From Phycisphaerales bacterium (GTDB lineage Bacteria; Planctomycetota; Phycisphaerae; Sedimentisphaerales; Anaerobacaceae): a stretch of DNA of 43,605 nt. This document shows, one piece after another, positions 15,748 through 24,589 of the stretch. The translations under genes were made by a program, and so were the position numbers. The DNA is taken from assembly GCA_020352215.1 (NCBI GenBank), contig CP070675.1, positions 2,015,925 through 2,059,529 of the forward strand, read 5' to 3'. How positions within the stretch are numbered: the first letter of the stretch is position 1; the number at the start of each line of letters is the position of its first letter. The notes below the pieces were generated by a model that was not told the origin of the DNA, did no database searches, and saw nothing but the letters and a program-made list of their open reading frames with translations.

Positions 15748-17796
15748 TTGCGCCATTTGTTCAACATAGTCATTTTGACAACGGTCTCCACGTTCCTTCC
15801 AACGTGCACTCTCGCCGAGATTGGGCAGAACTGTTTGTATGTATCTCCAGCGGGCAGTGATTCCTGGTCAGGGAGGTTTCCGGTAGCGACCTTCCTGCGC
15901 GACGATGGTCCGTTCAAGAGTCTTGAGAAAGTGCGGGATACTATTCGCCTTTTGAAACAAGATGGGGGCTTGCCCGACGGAGGCGTAACAGTGTACTTGC
16001 GCGGCGGGATGTACCCCCTCACGAAGACCCTCGAACTGACCGCCGAAGACAGCGGTGTCGAGGGATCGCCGATAGTATACCAAGCTTATGAGACCGAGAC
16101 AGTGCGAATAATTGGCGGTAAGGAGGTCGCCGGTTTTGTACCCATCGACGACGGCACTGTCGTGAGTCGCATAGACCCGGCACATCGGGACAAGATAGTG
16201 AGGGCCGATCTCAAGAGCCAGGGCATCACGGACTTTGGCGAGTTGAAGCCTCGCGGGTTTGGCCGACCCGTGCATCCCGCGGGTCTCGAGTTATTCTTTC
16301 AGGACAGACCAATGCAGTTGGCCCGCTGGCCTAATACGGGGTGGGTCAAGATTGCTGCGACACCAGGAGGAAAGGACGCCGGCAAATTCCAGTATGAGGG
16401 AGACCGTCCCAAGCGATGGGTCGGGGCGGAGGAGATTTGGCTCCACGGGTATTGGACGTACGACTGGGCGGACACGTATGAGAAGGTCAAATCAATTGAC
16501 ACCCAAGCAAGAGAAATTACGACCTGCAAACCTCACGGAGCGTACGGCTACACAACAGGCAAGCGCTACTACGCCCTGAACATCCTGGCTGAACTTGAAG
16601 CGCCGGGGGAGTGGTGGCTCGACCGTGACAGCGGGATGCTGTACTTCTGGCCACCTGCTCCGATCAATGAGGGCAGAGCTTTCGTCTCGGTATTGGAACA
16701 GCCCATGATATCCATGCTGGATGTCTCCCACATCAAGCTGCAGGGTCTCACGCTCGAATGCACTCGGGGAACGGCCGTCAAGATAATCGGTGGTGGCGGC
16801 AACGTTGTCAGCAAATGCACGTTCCGGAACATTGGCAATGTCGCTGTCAATATCAGTGGAGGAACAGACAACGGCATCTGCGGCTGCGAGATTCACGAAA
16901 CCGGCGATGGCGGCGTCATCCTTAGTGGCGGCGACCGCAAAACGCTTGTCGCAGCAGGAAACTACGCCTGCAACAATCACATACATCACTACAGCCGATG
17001 GGCAAGGAGCTACCGTCCCGCGATTCGTATCAGTGGCGTGGGAAACCGCATAGCGCATAATCTTATCCACGACGGACCGCACACCGCGGTTCTGTTTTGC
17101 GGCAACGACCATATGCTCGAGTTTAATGAAGTCCACAACGTCTGCTATGAGACCGGCGATGTGGGGGCTTTCTATACCGGCCGGGACTGGACGACGCGCG
17201 GCACCGTCATACGCCACAACTATTTCCACGATATCTCCGGACCTTACACGCACGGCGCTATGGCGGTCTATCTCGACGATGCCGCCAGCGGCACAACTAT
17301 CTTCGGCAACGTCTTCTACAAGGCAAGCCGAGCAGCCTTCATAGGAGGGGGACGCGATAACGTAGTCGAAAACAACATTTTCGTGCAGTGCCATCCGGCA
17401 GTGCATATTGACGCACGCGGCCTGGGCTGGGCCAAGAAGTATATTGCCAGAGGTGGCGGCTGGCACATGTACGAAAAGCTCAACGCGATGAGCTGCAGCG
17501 AGCCGCCCTATAGCGCACGGTATCCCAAGCTGGCGACGATTCTCCAGGACGATCCGGCCGTGCCCAAAGGCAACGTGGTCCGGCGAAACGTTTGCTCTGG
17601 CGGCCGATGGCTGGATTTGCAGGGTGTTGATCGAAACATCGTGACAATAGAGGATAACCTCCTCGCGGATGACCCAGGTTTTGTCGACTACGCCAACGCG
17701 GACCTCAGGCTTAGAAGTGACTCGGCCGCTTACAGAATTGGGTTCAAGCAGATACCTATGGAGAGAATAGGGCTAACCAGGGGCCGCCAAAACTGA
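15748..17796 (+). CDS. Secreted right-handed parallel beta-helix protein (possible polysaccharide-active enzyme)
   Basis: This 682-residue protein starts at a TTG with GGAG about eight bases upstream and has a signal peptide (about residues 1-24). The N-terminus carries the block typical of extracellular beta-helix glycosidases of planctomycetes and Bacteroidetes: YVSPAGSDSWSG, GPFKSLEKVRD, VYLRGGMYPL and EDSGVEGSPIVYQAY. A jelly-roll-like insert (about 170-310) contains MQLARWPNTGW. Short N-rich beta-helix coils run from about 320 to 560 (NRIAHNLIHDGPHTAV, HMLEFNEVHN). The layout resembles GH141-type proteins, which include fucosidases and xylanases, but I cannot verify family or active-site residues by eye. 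The location beside sugar genes supports a polysaccharide-degrading role. Confidence 0.8.
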   Translation: MRHLFNIVILTTVSTFLPTCTLAEIGQNCLYVSPAGSDSWSGRFPVATFLRDDGPFKSLEKVRDTIRLLKQDGGLPDGGVTVYLRGGMYPLTKTLELTAEDSGVEGSPIVYQAYETETVRIIGGKEVAGFVPIDDGTVVSRIDPAHRDKIVRADLKSQGITDFGELKPRGFGRPVHPAGLELFFQDRPMQLARWPNTGWVKIAATPGGKDAGKFQYEGDRPKRWVGAEEIWLHGYWTYDWADTYEKVKSIDTQAREITTCKPHGAYGYTTGKRYYALNILAELEAPGEWWLDRDSGMLYFWPPAPINEGRAFVSVLEQPMISMLDVSHIKLQGLTLECTRGTAVKIIGGGGNVVSKCTFRNIGNVAVNISGGTDNGICGCEIHETGDGGVILSGGDRKTLVAAGNYACNNHIHHYSRWARSYRPAIRISGVGNRIAHNLIHDGPHTAVLFCGNDHMLEFNEVHNVCYETGDVGAFYTGRDWTTRGTVIRHNYFHDISGPYTHGAMAVYLDDAASGTTIFGNVFYKASRAAFIGGGRDNVVENNIFVQCHPAVHIDARGLGWAKKYIARGGGWHMYEKLNAMSCSEPPYSARYPKLATILQDDPAVPKGNVVRRNVCSGGRWLDLQGVDRNIVTIEDNLLADDPGFVDYANADLRLRSDSAAYRIGFKQIPMERIGLTRGRQN

Positions 17797-17877
17797 ATTG
17801 GGCAGCGCATACCGGCAGTCTTCGAGGGCGGTGCAGCGACCCGGACATATTGACAATCATTTGAGACGTAGCTTGTC

Positions 17878-19374
17878 ATGGAAAAAAGATCAAGTGGGGT
17901 ACTCCTTCACATAACTTCGCTGCCGTCGCCGTATGGCATCGGTGATTTTGGGCCCGAAGCTTACCGCTTCGCAGATTTCCTTGGTCGGGCCAAGCAAAGG
18001 TACTGGCAGATTCTGCCGTTGAGCCCACCAGAGCCTTGTTCACCCTACTCTCCTTATAACGGCCTGTCGGCATTCGCAGTGAACATCTCATTAATAAGCC
18101 CCGACGAGCTGTACAGACAGGGTCTTCTGAGTAAGAAAGAAATACAAGACAGGCCTAAATTGCCCGTTGGCCGAGTAGAGTACCGTTCTGCCGTCTCTTA
18201 CAAGATGAAGCTGTTGGACTCGGCTTTCGAGCGGTTCAGAGCCGGGCCCGCCAACGCTGACTACGCCCGATTCTGTTCAAAGAACACCAGCTGGCTCGAT
18301 GATTTCGTTATGTTTGTCGCGCTGCGGACGCACTTCGGCGGTCGTTCGTGGTGTGAGTGGCCAACACAGTTGAGGGACAGAAACCGGCGCGCCCTTAAAT
18401 CCATAACGGCCCAGCTTTCGACGGCCATGGAGAGAGAAAGATTCCTGCAGTACGTTTCTTCCAAACAATGGCTTTCGCTGAAGCGATACTGTAATCAGCA
18501 TGGCATCCGAATAATAGGCGACATTCCAATCTATGTATCACATGACAGCTCGGATGTCTGGGCTCACCCGGAAATCTTCAAGCTTACACACACAAAGAGG
18601 CCGCGGGTCGTCTCGGGCGTACCGCCGGACTGCTTCAGCCGGACCGGCCAATTGTGGGGCCACCCTATCTATGACTGGAGAATCCTGAGAAAGACGGGTT
18701 ATTCATGGTGGGTCGAGCGGATAAGGCACAACCTGTCGCTTCTTGACATCGTCCGTCTCGACCATTTTACAGGATTTGCGGCGTATTGGCAGGTTCCGGC
18801 CGGGCACAAGACAGCAAGGCGAGGCAGATGGATTAAGGGGCCCGGGCACGATCTTTTCGAGACGCTCTTTGAGCAGTTCTCGTCAAAGCGCTTCATTGCC
18901 GAAGACTTGGGGCATACCACGCGGAGTGTCACGGCCCTTGTGGAGAGATTTCAGCTTCGAGGCATGAAGCTGCTTCAGCTTGGTTTTGACGGCGATGCCA
19001 TCACCAACACGCATTGTCCTCACAACCACGCAAAGCACTGTGTAGCATACACTGGCACGCACGACAACAACACTACCAGAGGGTGGTTCGAGAAGGAGCT
19101 AAAACCCAGGCAAAAGAAGAAGCTCTCTGATTACCTTGGCCGCAAGGTGTCAGCCAAGCAAGTTCATTCGGACCTGATGCGGCTGGCGATGAGCTCGGTC
19201 TGCGACTTGTGTATTATCCCCGTGCAAGATGTCTTGGGATTAGGTGAGCGGGCCCGTATGAACCGCCCCGGGACCATTGAAGGCAACTGGAGTTGGAGAC
19301 TCAAGCCTGGTCAGATCTCCGTTTCTGTCGCCAAGGAGTTTGCGAAGCTAACAGAAGTCTACGGCAGAGCTTGA
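17878..19374 (+). CDS. malQ: 4-alpha-glucanotransferase (amylomaltase, GH77)
   Basis: This 498-residue cytoplasmic enzyme transfers alpha-1,4-glucan segments between maltodextrins, as in glycogen and maltodextrin metabolism. Length and motifs fit GH77 closely. The N-terminal GVLLHITSLPSPYGIGDFG is characteristic. The nucleophile is D295 (IVRLDHFTGF), the acid/base E342 (IAEDLG) and the third carboxylate D396 (TGTHDNNTT), all within two positions of the Thermus enzyme numbering. PDCFSRTGQLWGHPIYDW contains the substrate loop. The ATG has only a weak ribosome site (GAGACG). It lies 81 bases after the beta-helix gene and 55 before the exonuclease gene on the same strand. No glycogen synthase or phosphorylase gene is in the window. 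Confidence 0.96.
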   Translation: MEKRSSGVLLHITSLPSPYGIGDFGPEAYRFADFLGRAKQRYWQILPLSPPEPCSPYSPYNGLSAFAVNISLISPDELYRQGLLSKKEIQDRPKLPVGRVEYRSAVSYKMKLLDSAFERFRAGPANADYARFCSKNTSWLDDFVMFVALRTHFGGRSWCEWPTQLRDRNRRALKSITAQLSTAMERERFLQYVSSKQWLSLKRYCNQHGIRIIGDIPIYVSHDSSDVWAHPEIFKLTHTKRPRVVSGVPPDCFSRTGQLWGHPIYDWRILRKTGYSWWVERIRHNLSLLDIVRLDHFTGFAAYWQVPAGHKTARRGRWIKGPGHDLFETLFEQFSSKRFIAEDLGHTTRSVTALVERFQLRGMKLLQLGFDGDAITNTHCPHNHAKHCVAYTGTHDNNTTRGWFEKELKPRQKKKLSDYLGRKVSAKQVHSDLMRLAMSSVCDLCIIPVQDVLGLGERARMNRPGTIEGNWSWRLKPGQISVSVAKEFAKLTEVYGRA

Positions 19375-19429
19375 TCATTCGCCATTCTGATCTGTCTGCT
19401 GCAGAGGAGCACGGACTTCAACAATAGGT

Positions 19430-19921
19430 ATGAAACATCGCGCTTATCTTGACATTGAAACCACCGGCCTCGGCAGACATTACGCCGACCTGACGGTCAT
19501 AGGAATAGCCCGCGAAGAGGCAAGAGGAATACAAGTAGTTCAGCTTGTTGAGCCCAGGCTATCTGAGAAAAGACTGCTCAAGGCCCTGGATGGCACCGAC
19601 GAGATATACACCTACAATGGCAGCCGATTTGACCTGCCCTTTATTCAAGCCAAGCTCGGGGTGGACCTCAAGGCATGTTTCAAGCACACGGACCTCATGT
19701 ATAATTGCTGGCGGCAAGGGTTGAAAGGCGGATTGAAGGCCGTTGAAAGGCAGTTAGGCATCGACAGATCGCTACGCGGCGTGGATGGATACATGGCCGT
19801 GAGGCTCTGGTATGAGTACGTCAACAGCGATGACCAAGAGTCGCTGCAAACGCTGTTGGACTACAATCGAGAGGACATCGTCAACTTGCGGGTGCTAAGG
19901 CAGAAACTCGGTGTTAAGTAA
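19430..19921 (+). CDS. Predicted RNase H-like 3'-5' exonuclease (YprB/RNase_H_2 type)
   Basis: This 163-residue protein is a compact DEDD-superfamily nuclease. Exo I is YLDIETTG (D8, E10), Exo II lies in YNGSRFDLPF, and the C-terminal YNREDIVNLRVL supplies the last Asp with the preceding Tyr, as in the DEDDy subgroup. GLKAVERQLG is typical of the YprB-like family, whose members often form the C-terminal half of longer proteins; here the domain stands alone. It should cleave DNA or RNA 3' ends using two metal ions, but the substrate is unknown. The ribosome site before the ATG is poor. It lies between malQ and gloB with short gaps and may be cotranscribed. Confidence 0.88.
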   Translation: MKHRAYLDIETTGLGRHYADLTVIGIAREEARGIQVVQLVEPRLSEKRLLKALDGTDEIYTYNGSRFDLPFIQAKLGVDLKACFKHTDLMYNCWRQGLKGGLKAVERQLGIDRSLRGVDGYMAVRLWYEYVNSDDQESLQTLLDYNREDIVNLRVLRQKLGVK

Positions 19922-19981
19922 TGGACTCTTCTGCCCGTTCAGACTCTGGAAACTCGGCCCTCGCATCAGGGAGTACAGCGC

Positions 19982-20752
19982 ATGGACCGCATAGTAACGA
20001 TCCAGGCATTCGGCGACAATTACATCTATCTGTGCCAATACGATGAGCATCATGGCTTTGCCGTCGATCCCTGCGAAAGTACCGGCATCTTGGATATACT
20101 GCAGGAGCGCCAGCTTGACCTAAAACTCATCCTTGCTACTCATCATCACTGGGACCACGTGGGGGCGGTCGCAGAGTTGAAGGGGCACGCCGGCTGCAGA
20201 GTCATTGGGTGTGATAAACGCAGAATTCCAGGCATCGATAGCGTCGTTGCCGACGGGCAAATCATCGAAGTAGGCGATGATAAGGTCCAGGTTATCGCCA
20301 CGCCCGGACACACGCGCACGTCGGCTTGCTACTACATGTTGCCATCGCGTGCAACCGGTCCCGGCATCCTGTGGACGGGTGACACGCTGTTCGTTGCCGG
20401 ATGCGGAAGACTACTTGAATGTGATGCACAGACGATGTGGGACTCTCTGCAGAAATTGGCTTCTCTGCCCGACGACACACTCATCTATTGTGGCCACAAT
20501 TACACGGTGGAAGACCTCGAATTTGCCCTGAGTATCGAGCCGGACAACCAGGCCGTCCGGCAGCAGCTACGTCAAGCGATCCGGATGCAGGAAGAGGGCG
20601 ACCCGACTGTCCCTTCCACCATGGCGCAAGAGAAGAAAACTAACCCATTCTTGCGCTCCGACACGCCGGAAGTGAAGAATGCGCTTAAGATACCAGATGC
20701 GCAAGCCGTGGATGTGTTCGCTGAGTTGCGTCGACGCAAGGATTTCTTTTAG
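19982..20752 (+). CDS. gloB: Hydroxyacylglutathione hydrolase (glyoxalase II), metallo-beta-lactamase fold
   Basis: This 256-residue protein starts at an ATG preceded by GGGAG. The metal-binding THHHWDH motif gives H54, H56, D58 and H59. The further ligands lie in TPGHTRTS, WTGDTLF and YCGHNYT. The family-specific C-terminal helical region contains TMAQEKKTNPFLR. These fit glyoxalase II, which hydrolyses S-D-lactoylglutathione to D-lactate and glutathione in methylglyoxal detoxification. Length matches the family. In organisms without glutathione the same fold may act on other thioesters, and no glyoxalase I gene is in this window. The gene ends the plus-strand run and faces the DUF1080 gene across 73 bases. 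Confidence 0.93.
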   Translation: MDRIVTIQAFGDNYIYLCQYDEHHGFAVDPCESTGILDILQERQLDLKLILATHHHWDHVGAVAELKGHAGCRVIGCDKRRIPGIDSVVADGQIIEVGDDKVQVIATPGHTRTSACYYMLPSRATGPGILWTGDTLFVAGCGRLLECDAQTMWDSLQKLASLPDDTLIYCGHNYTVEDLEFALSIEPDNQAVRQQLRQAIRMQEEGDPTVPSTMAQEKKTNPFLRSDTPEVKNALKIPDAQAVDVFAELRRRKDFF

Positions 20753-20825
20753 ATCACCGTTGTCTGGGAGGCCAGATGGAAAACCGCTGCACGAGCTCCG
20801 TTCTCCGGATATTTTATGGACGCGG

Positions 20826-22403
20826 TCACGGGCGGTTCCACGAGGCAATCATCTGCTGAATCCTCTCGCGCTTCCAGCCATTCGGTACAGCATAATCTTG
20901 GTTGGCCAGCAATTCATCAAGAGATGGGGTCCTCGAAGCAACACCGTGGGGCGGAACCTCGCCCCCGGCGATCCACACCAGTGCGTTTAGAACAAGTTTG
21001 CGAAAGTCGTTGTGTGCCCAATTCCAATGCCAGTGTCCCCCAGTTAGGCCAAAGCCTCGGCCACCGTCGGCTCGTTCGTATACCCAGGCGATGTGCTCGG
21101 GCATCCCCATTCGCGCCCGCACTTGGGGGTTGCCGCTGTGAGCGCCGTCCCTACCTCTGCGGGTCCGGTCGGGCGGTATCGCGGTGAGAATCGGCGTTAC
21201 GTTCCGCATGTTTTCAACAAAACGCATGTGGTAATACCACTCATCATTGATCGTAAACGGTTTGACCCCGCGAGCGACCGGGTGGTTCGGCAACTGCTTG
21301 AAGTCGGCAACCCAAGTGGGATTGACCGACCAGTGCGTTTCATAGCATCCCCCTATCCAGTCGCGGAGATAGTCGCCGGGCCTACCCTTTGGCACATCGA
21401 GCGCGTAGTGCAGAAAGGCAATGCCCACGCTTTCCTTCGCCAGTTCGTCGACATGCTCAAGATGACGCATAGCCACCTGGCCACCGCCGCCATCACTGTA
21501 GATTGCGACTGCATCGGCGTTGTCAAGGGCCGTCGGGTCTTTGGGCCACCCATTTAGATATGCCACGGCGCAAACATCTGCCGCGTTCTCATTCAGGCAC
21601 TTCGCCAGCAGCAGGCAGCCTGCATTGTGTTCGTGAGAGCCGAAACCGTGGCTGCGTGGCCCCGCGATCAGCACTATCTTCTTCCTGCCCAAAAGCCGAA
21701 GCCGCTTCAAACGAATATCCTTGAACTGCACGGTCAAGGGTGGGCCCGAGTGTAGCTGCAACGCCAATGCACCCGTAAGATCCCGCTGCCCATCATGATT
21801 ATCAACTACCTCTGCTGTGACCTTGCCGTTGATCTTCAGAGTTATGCCGGTACCAACCGCAACGATGTGATAATCATTCCAGCCATCCTTTCTGACATTT
21901 GTCCACAGGGCGTCTGAATCACCGATCGCAGTATGTGTCATCTTGCCGTCTCGGCCTATTGCGGTTTTCTGACCGCGTTCGGCGAGCATACCGCGGCCGT
22001 GCTCGTCATAGAGGGCCCCGGCATATCTACCCTCCAGGTCAATGTCGGCCTGGTAACCGATGGCATGGCCATCGGCCGCGATTTTGCTGCGGAACTGAAT
22101 CCCGGAATTGGCCGCGGGCGTGCCGGTTATGCGGTACTTCAGCCTCAATTCAAAATCATCGAGCTCGCCAAGCTGCCAGACGATGAATTGATTCGTTTTC
22201 ACCGGATGCTGCTCGGTCGCCCGGCCGGTAATTGCGCCGTCTTTGACAGACCAGTAGCTCATATCGGGCGCCTTCCAGCCGGCAAGCGTCTTGCCGTCGA
22301 AGATGGGCTTAAAACCCGCTTGTTCTGCACGAGCATCGCATGCCGTGTGCACCAATACACTGAACAACGGAATCCAAATGAGCCGCAGATTGATAACACG
22401 CAT
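20826..22403 (-). CDS. Secreted DUF1080 (3-keto-disaccharide hydrolase) fused to a ThuA-like domain
   Basis: This 525-residue protein starts at the ATG with AGGAG eight bases upstream and has a signal peptide (about 1-27, cleavage near ARA-EQ). Residues about 30-236 are a DUF1080 domain (FKPIFDGKTLAGWK, YWSVKDGAITG, NSGIQFRS, GWNDYHIVAVG, LQLHSGPPLTVQFKDIRLK). This concanavalin-like fold has members shown to hydrolyse 3-keto-glycosides. Residues about 240-470 are a ThuA-like, glutamine-amidotransferase-fold domain (KKIVLIAGPRSHGFGSHEHN, HYALDVP, GLTGGHWHWNWA). ThuA proteins are linked to 3-keto-trehalose and related keto-sugar metabolism. It is the last gene of a three-gene minus-strand operon (67-base gap). 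The fusion suggests that both activities act on the same extracytoplasmic keto-sugar; substrate unknown. Confidence 0.9.
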   Translation of the reverse strand: MRVINLRLIWIPLFSVLVHTACDARAEQAGFKPIFDGKTLAGWKAPDMSYWSVKDGAITGRATEQHPVKTNQFIVWQLGELDDFELRLKYRITGTPAANSGIQFRSKIAADGHAIGYQADIDLEGRYAGALYDEHGRGMLAERGQKTAIGRDGKMTHTAIGDSDALWTNVRKDGWNDYHIVAVGTGITLKINGKVTAEVVDNHDGQRDLTGALALQLHSGPPLTVQFKDIRLKRLRLLGRKKIVLIAGPRSHGFGSHEHNAGCLLLAKCLNENAADVCAVAYLNGWPKDPTALDNADAVAIYSDGGGGQVAMRHLEHVDELAKESVGIAFLHYALDVPKGRPGDYLRDWIGGCYETHWSVNPTWVADFKQLPNHPVARGVKPFTINDEWYYHMRFVENMRNVTPILTAIPPDRTRRGRDGAHSGNPQVRARMGMPEHIAWVYERADGGRGFGLTGGHWHWNWAHNDFRKLVLNALVWIAGGEVPPHGVASRTPSLDELLANQDYAVPNGWKRERIQQMIASWNRP

Positions 22404-22470
22404 TGTAATTGCTCCTTTCGCTGGTTGTCCCCCGACACAGCGGCGGACACCAAATGCAACGGGGTTATTC

Positions 22471-23334
22471 TTAAATGGGGATGTTCAGCTCTGCCAGCGT
22501 TGTCCGCATCCATTGCAGTGACTTCTCGATCATCGGACCGGCCTGGCCTTCGCACTCCATGCTCAGGACGCCGTCGTAACCGCGATCACGGAGCAATCCG
22601 AGGCACTTGCGAATATTGTCGGCGTTGACACCATCGCCCAGCGCACAGTGGCTGACCGCGATTCCGGTTTGCTCGCCTCGCACGGCGGCAGCAAGTGATT
22701 CGGACACGTCTTTGATGTGCACGTGACTGACCTTATCGATGAAGCGCTTCAAGAACGCCACTGGATCCTGACCAGCGATGAATGTGTTGCCGGTGTCCAT
22801 ATTCATCCGCAGATATCGGCTGTCACAAAAGGCGAGCATCTTCTCCATCATCTCGGGCTTGGTTGTGAAATATCCGTGTGGCTCAATATTGACCACTATC
22901 TTGTGGGCCTCGGCAATTTCCATGATCTGACCGTAGCTGCGTTTCATCAGGTCCATCGCTTCATCGTCACTGAGTCCCTTAGGCTGGTGCATGCCGTCCG
23001 TGGTATCAACACAAGGACACCCGACAAGATCCGCCCACTGTATGGCCTTCATGACATACGGCACGCCTCGCAGCGGTCCATCCAGTCCCGAAAGCGGATA
23101 CGCCGCGTCCACCTGAGAGAACTGCACGCCGTAGCTGGCCATCTTCTTCCGGAGCAGCAGAGGATTCTCGTACAAGGCGACATGAGGCTGGTAGCCAAGC
23201 CCATGAATCCAGCTTACGCCGTCGATCAAGCCGCACTCGATGTAATGTATTTTGTTGCGCTGGGCCCATTGCAGGCACTTCTCAAAACTGAAATACGCGC
23301 TGTTGAAAGCGTCTGTATGAAATCCAATCTTCAT
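22471..23334 (-). CDS. Sugar-phosphate isomerase/epimerase-like TIM-barrel protein
   Basis: This 287-residue cytoplasmic protein belongs to the xylose-isomerase-like AP-endonuclease-2 superfamily. It starts at an ATG with GGAGG ten bases upstream. The expected metal-binding quartet is present: E151 (VNIEPHGYF), D180 (MNMDTGN), H206 (HVHIKDV) and E260 (LSMECEG). Members isomerise or epimerise sugars and keto-sugars, and those next to DUF1080 and ThuA genes are thought to process 3-keto-hexoses. Its position between a ThuA lipoprotein and a DUF1080-ThuA fusion (gaps 59 and 67 bases) fits that role, though the exact substrate cannot be read from the sequence. Confidence 0.87.
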   Translation of the reverse strand: MKIGFHTDAFNSAYFSFEKCLQWAQRNKIHYIECGLIDGVSWIHGLGYQPHVALYENPLLLRKKMASYGVQFSQVDAAYPLSGLDGPLRGVPYVMKAIQWADLVGCPCVDTTDGMHQPKGLSDDEAMDLMKRSYGQIMEIAEAHKIVVNIEPHGYFTTKPEMMEKMLAFCDSRYLRMNMDTGNTFIAGQDPVAFLKRFIDKVSHVHIKDVSESLAAAVRGEQTGIAVSHCALGDGVNADNIRKCLGLLRDRGYDGVLSMECEGQAGPMIEKSLQWMRTTLAELNIPI

Positions 23335-23393
23335 TTCTCTATATCCTCCCTGGGCACACAGAAATGTTCGGGTGCCGACTCATCTATCTCGCG

Positions 23394-24161
23394 TCACTTG
23401 CGCACGGGTTCAAGGCCTGCTGCCCAGGCACAACCCCGCCGAAATAGCTCGGCAACACTTGGGTTACATATCGCCTTTACATCGTGCCCCAACACACTAT
23501 GGAACACCTTACCTTTACCGTAGGTCAGCACAAAAGCCATCGGGTAATCCTTGCCGTCCACCTTTGAGCGAGCAGTTGCCACGACTTTGATCGGACGGTC
23601 TCCGGCCAGACAGGTGTACAATTCGTCGTCGGTCTCAAAGGCTTCCAGGCCGCGAGTGATGGGATGTTCACCGTCGGCGATATCAACGCGGAAGGGCCCT
23701 CTCGGATCGTGTCCCCTCAGCTTGGGGTCCCAGGCCCTACCTGCAAGATTTCGGAACTCCGGCCATTCTTGAAATGCCCCACAGGCGAAATGCACAACGA
23801 ACAGTCCCTTTCCCCCAGAAACAAAGTCCCGTAAATTCCTTCTCGCGTCCGGCCCCGGGTCCGGCGTCTCCCAGTCCATGAAGTGCAGCACGACCACGTC
23901 GTAGTCACGCAACTGCGGCGACGCGAGGAATTCAGGTTTTTCAACGACGTCCACCTGAAACCGTGGCTCCCGCCGCAACAAATCCGCCAGAGCCGGAGCG
24001 GTCTGCCGCCAATTGTGGCCGGGGTAGTCGACGCCGGTGACAATAATCACTTTTCTTTTAGCCGCCTCCTCGTGGGCCTCGGCCGCGGATCGTCCTGTCT
24101 CGGTTGAGTTGCAGCCCGCAAGCAGCGCGAGCAACACTCCAAATTGACTCAGGTACTTCAT
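23394..24161 (-). CDS. ThuA-domain lipoprotein
   Basis: This 255-residue protein starts at an ATG with AAGGA seven bases upstream. A lipoprotein signal ends in LLAGC, with lipidated C17. Residues about 37-245 form a ThuA domain (KVIIVTGVDYPGHNWRQTAP, VVVLHFMDWETP, GLFVVHFACGAF, DDELYTCLAG, AFVLTYGKGKVFHSVLGHD). The fold is glutamine-amidotransferase-like, and related proteins take part in trehalose and 3-keto-sugar use. As a lipoprotein it should face the periplasm or surface. It is the first gene of the minus-strand operon with the TIM-barrel isomerase and the DUF1080-ThuA fusion, so the operon encodes two ThuA domains of different sequence. Confidence 0.9.
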   Translation of the reverse strand: MKYLSQFGVLLALLAGCNSTETGRSAAEAHEEAAKRKVIIVTGVDYPGHNWRQTAPALADLLRREPRFQVDVVEKPEFLASPQLRDYDVVVLHFMDWETPDPGPDARRNLRDFVSGGKGLFVVHFACGAFQEWPEFRNLAGRAWDPKLRGHDPRGPFRVDIADGEHPITRGLEAFETDDELYTCLAGDRPIKVVATARSKVDGKDYPMAFVLTYGKGKVFHSVLGHDVKAICNPSVAELFRRGCAWAAGLEPVRK

Positions 24162-24585
24162 AAGTTGTTCCTTGAAAAGAGTCTACGGTTTCGGGCGGGC
24201 AGTTGCAGATTCCACGCACTGCCCATCGCCCGGCCTCACGTAAAACTACCGATGCCACCGCAAACGTATCAGAATCTGGTCAGAACCGCAACACCTGTAT
24301 GTTCGGCCCGCGACGACGTATCGCCCTTGTCCGCCCCAAGAATGGCTTTCTTCTCCGACACAGGGTGTATCTCCGGCGGCCGGATGGCCCGGAAATCCGC
24401 CCAATATTTCTTGATTTGCAGCCTCAGGCGTTGTATAATTGAGTATCTTTCAGGGGCCTAAGAAGACTACTGAAAGGAGGATAGGGCATGCAATCCAACT
24501 TCGTCTGTGCTCGTGTGGGCGTTCAGGAGACTGCCGCGCACGAGGCACGCCGTATACATCATCATTTTTTGAGAGGAGAACGGAA
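24162..24585. other. Divergent intergenic stretch with strong promoter and leader ORF
   Basis: It contains the sigma70-type promoter at 24411-24439 and a 33-codon leader ORF at 24488-24589. The part from 24162 to 24410 must also carry the minus-strand promoter of the ThuA operon, but I could not find a convincing one. No RNA gene was recognised. Confidence 0.5.
24411..24439 (+). promoter_or_regulatory. Strong sigma70-type promoter for the secreted dockerin protein gene
   Basis: TTGATT (24411-24416), exactly 17 bases, then a perfect TATAAT (24434-24439). Expected start near 24446, about 140 bases before the signal-peptide ATG at 24586. The best plus-strand promoter in the window. Confidence 0.8.
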
Positions 24586-24589
24586 ATGA
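24488..24589 (+). CDS. Possible 33-residue leader peptide overlapping the next start
   Basis: An ATG at 24488 follows AAAGGAGG by seven bases, one of the strongest ribosome sites in the window. It opens 33 codons ending in a TGA that overlaps the ATG at 24586 (ATGA). The peptide starts MQSNFVCARVG, has a His-His-His near its end and matches no family I know. It lies directly downstream of the strong promoter, so ribosomes should load here first. It may couple or tune translation of the exoprotein. A non-coding explanation remains possible. Confidence 0.4.
   Translation: MQSNFVCARVGVQETAAHEARRIHHHFLRGERK

Noticed and set aside
16492..17466. Minus-strand ORF of 324 codons
   Set aside because: Antisense to the beta-helix gene, whose repeats and signal peptide are clear. 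The opposite frame has low-complexity Val/Ala/Asp composition typical of a shadow.
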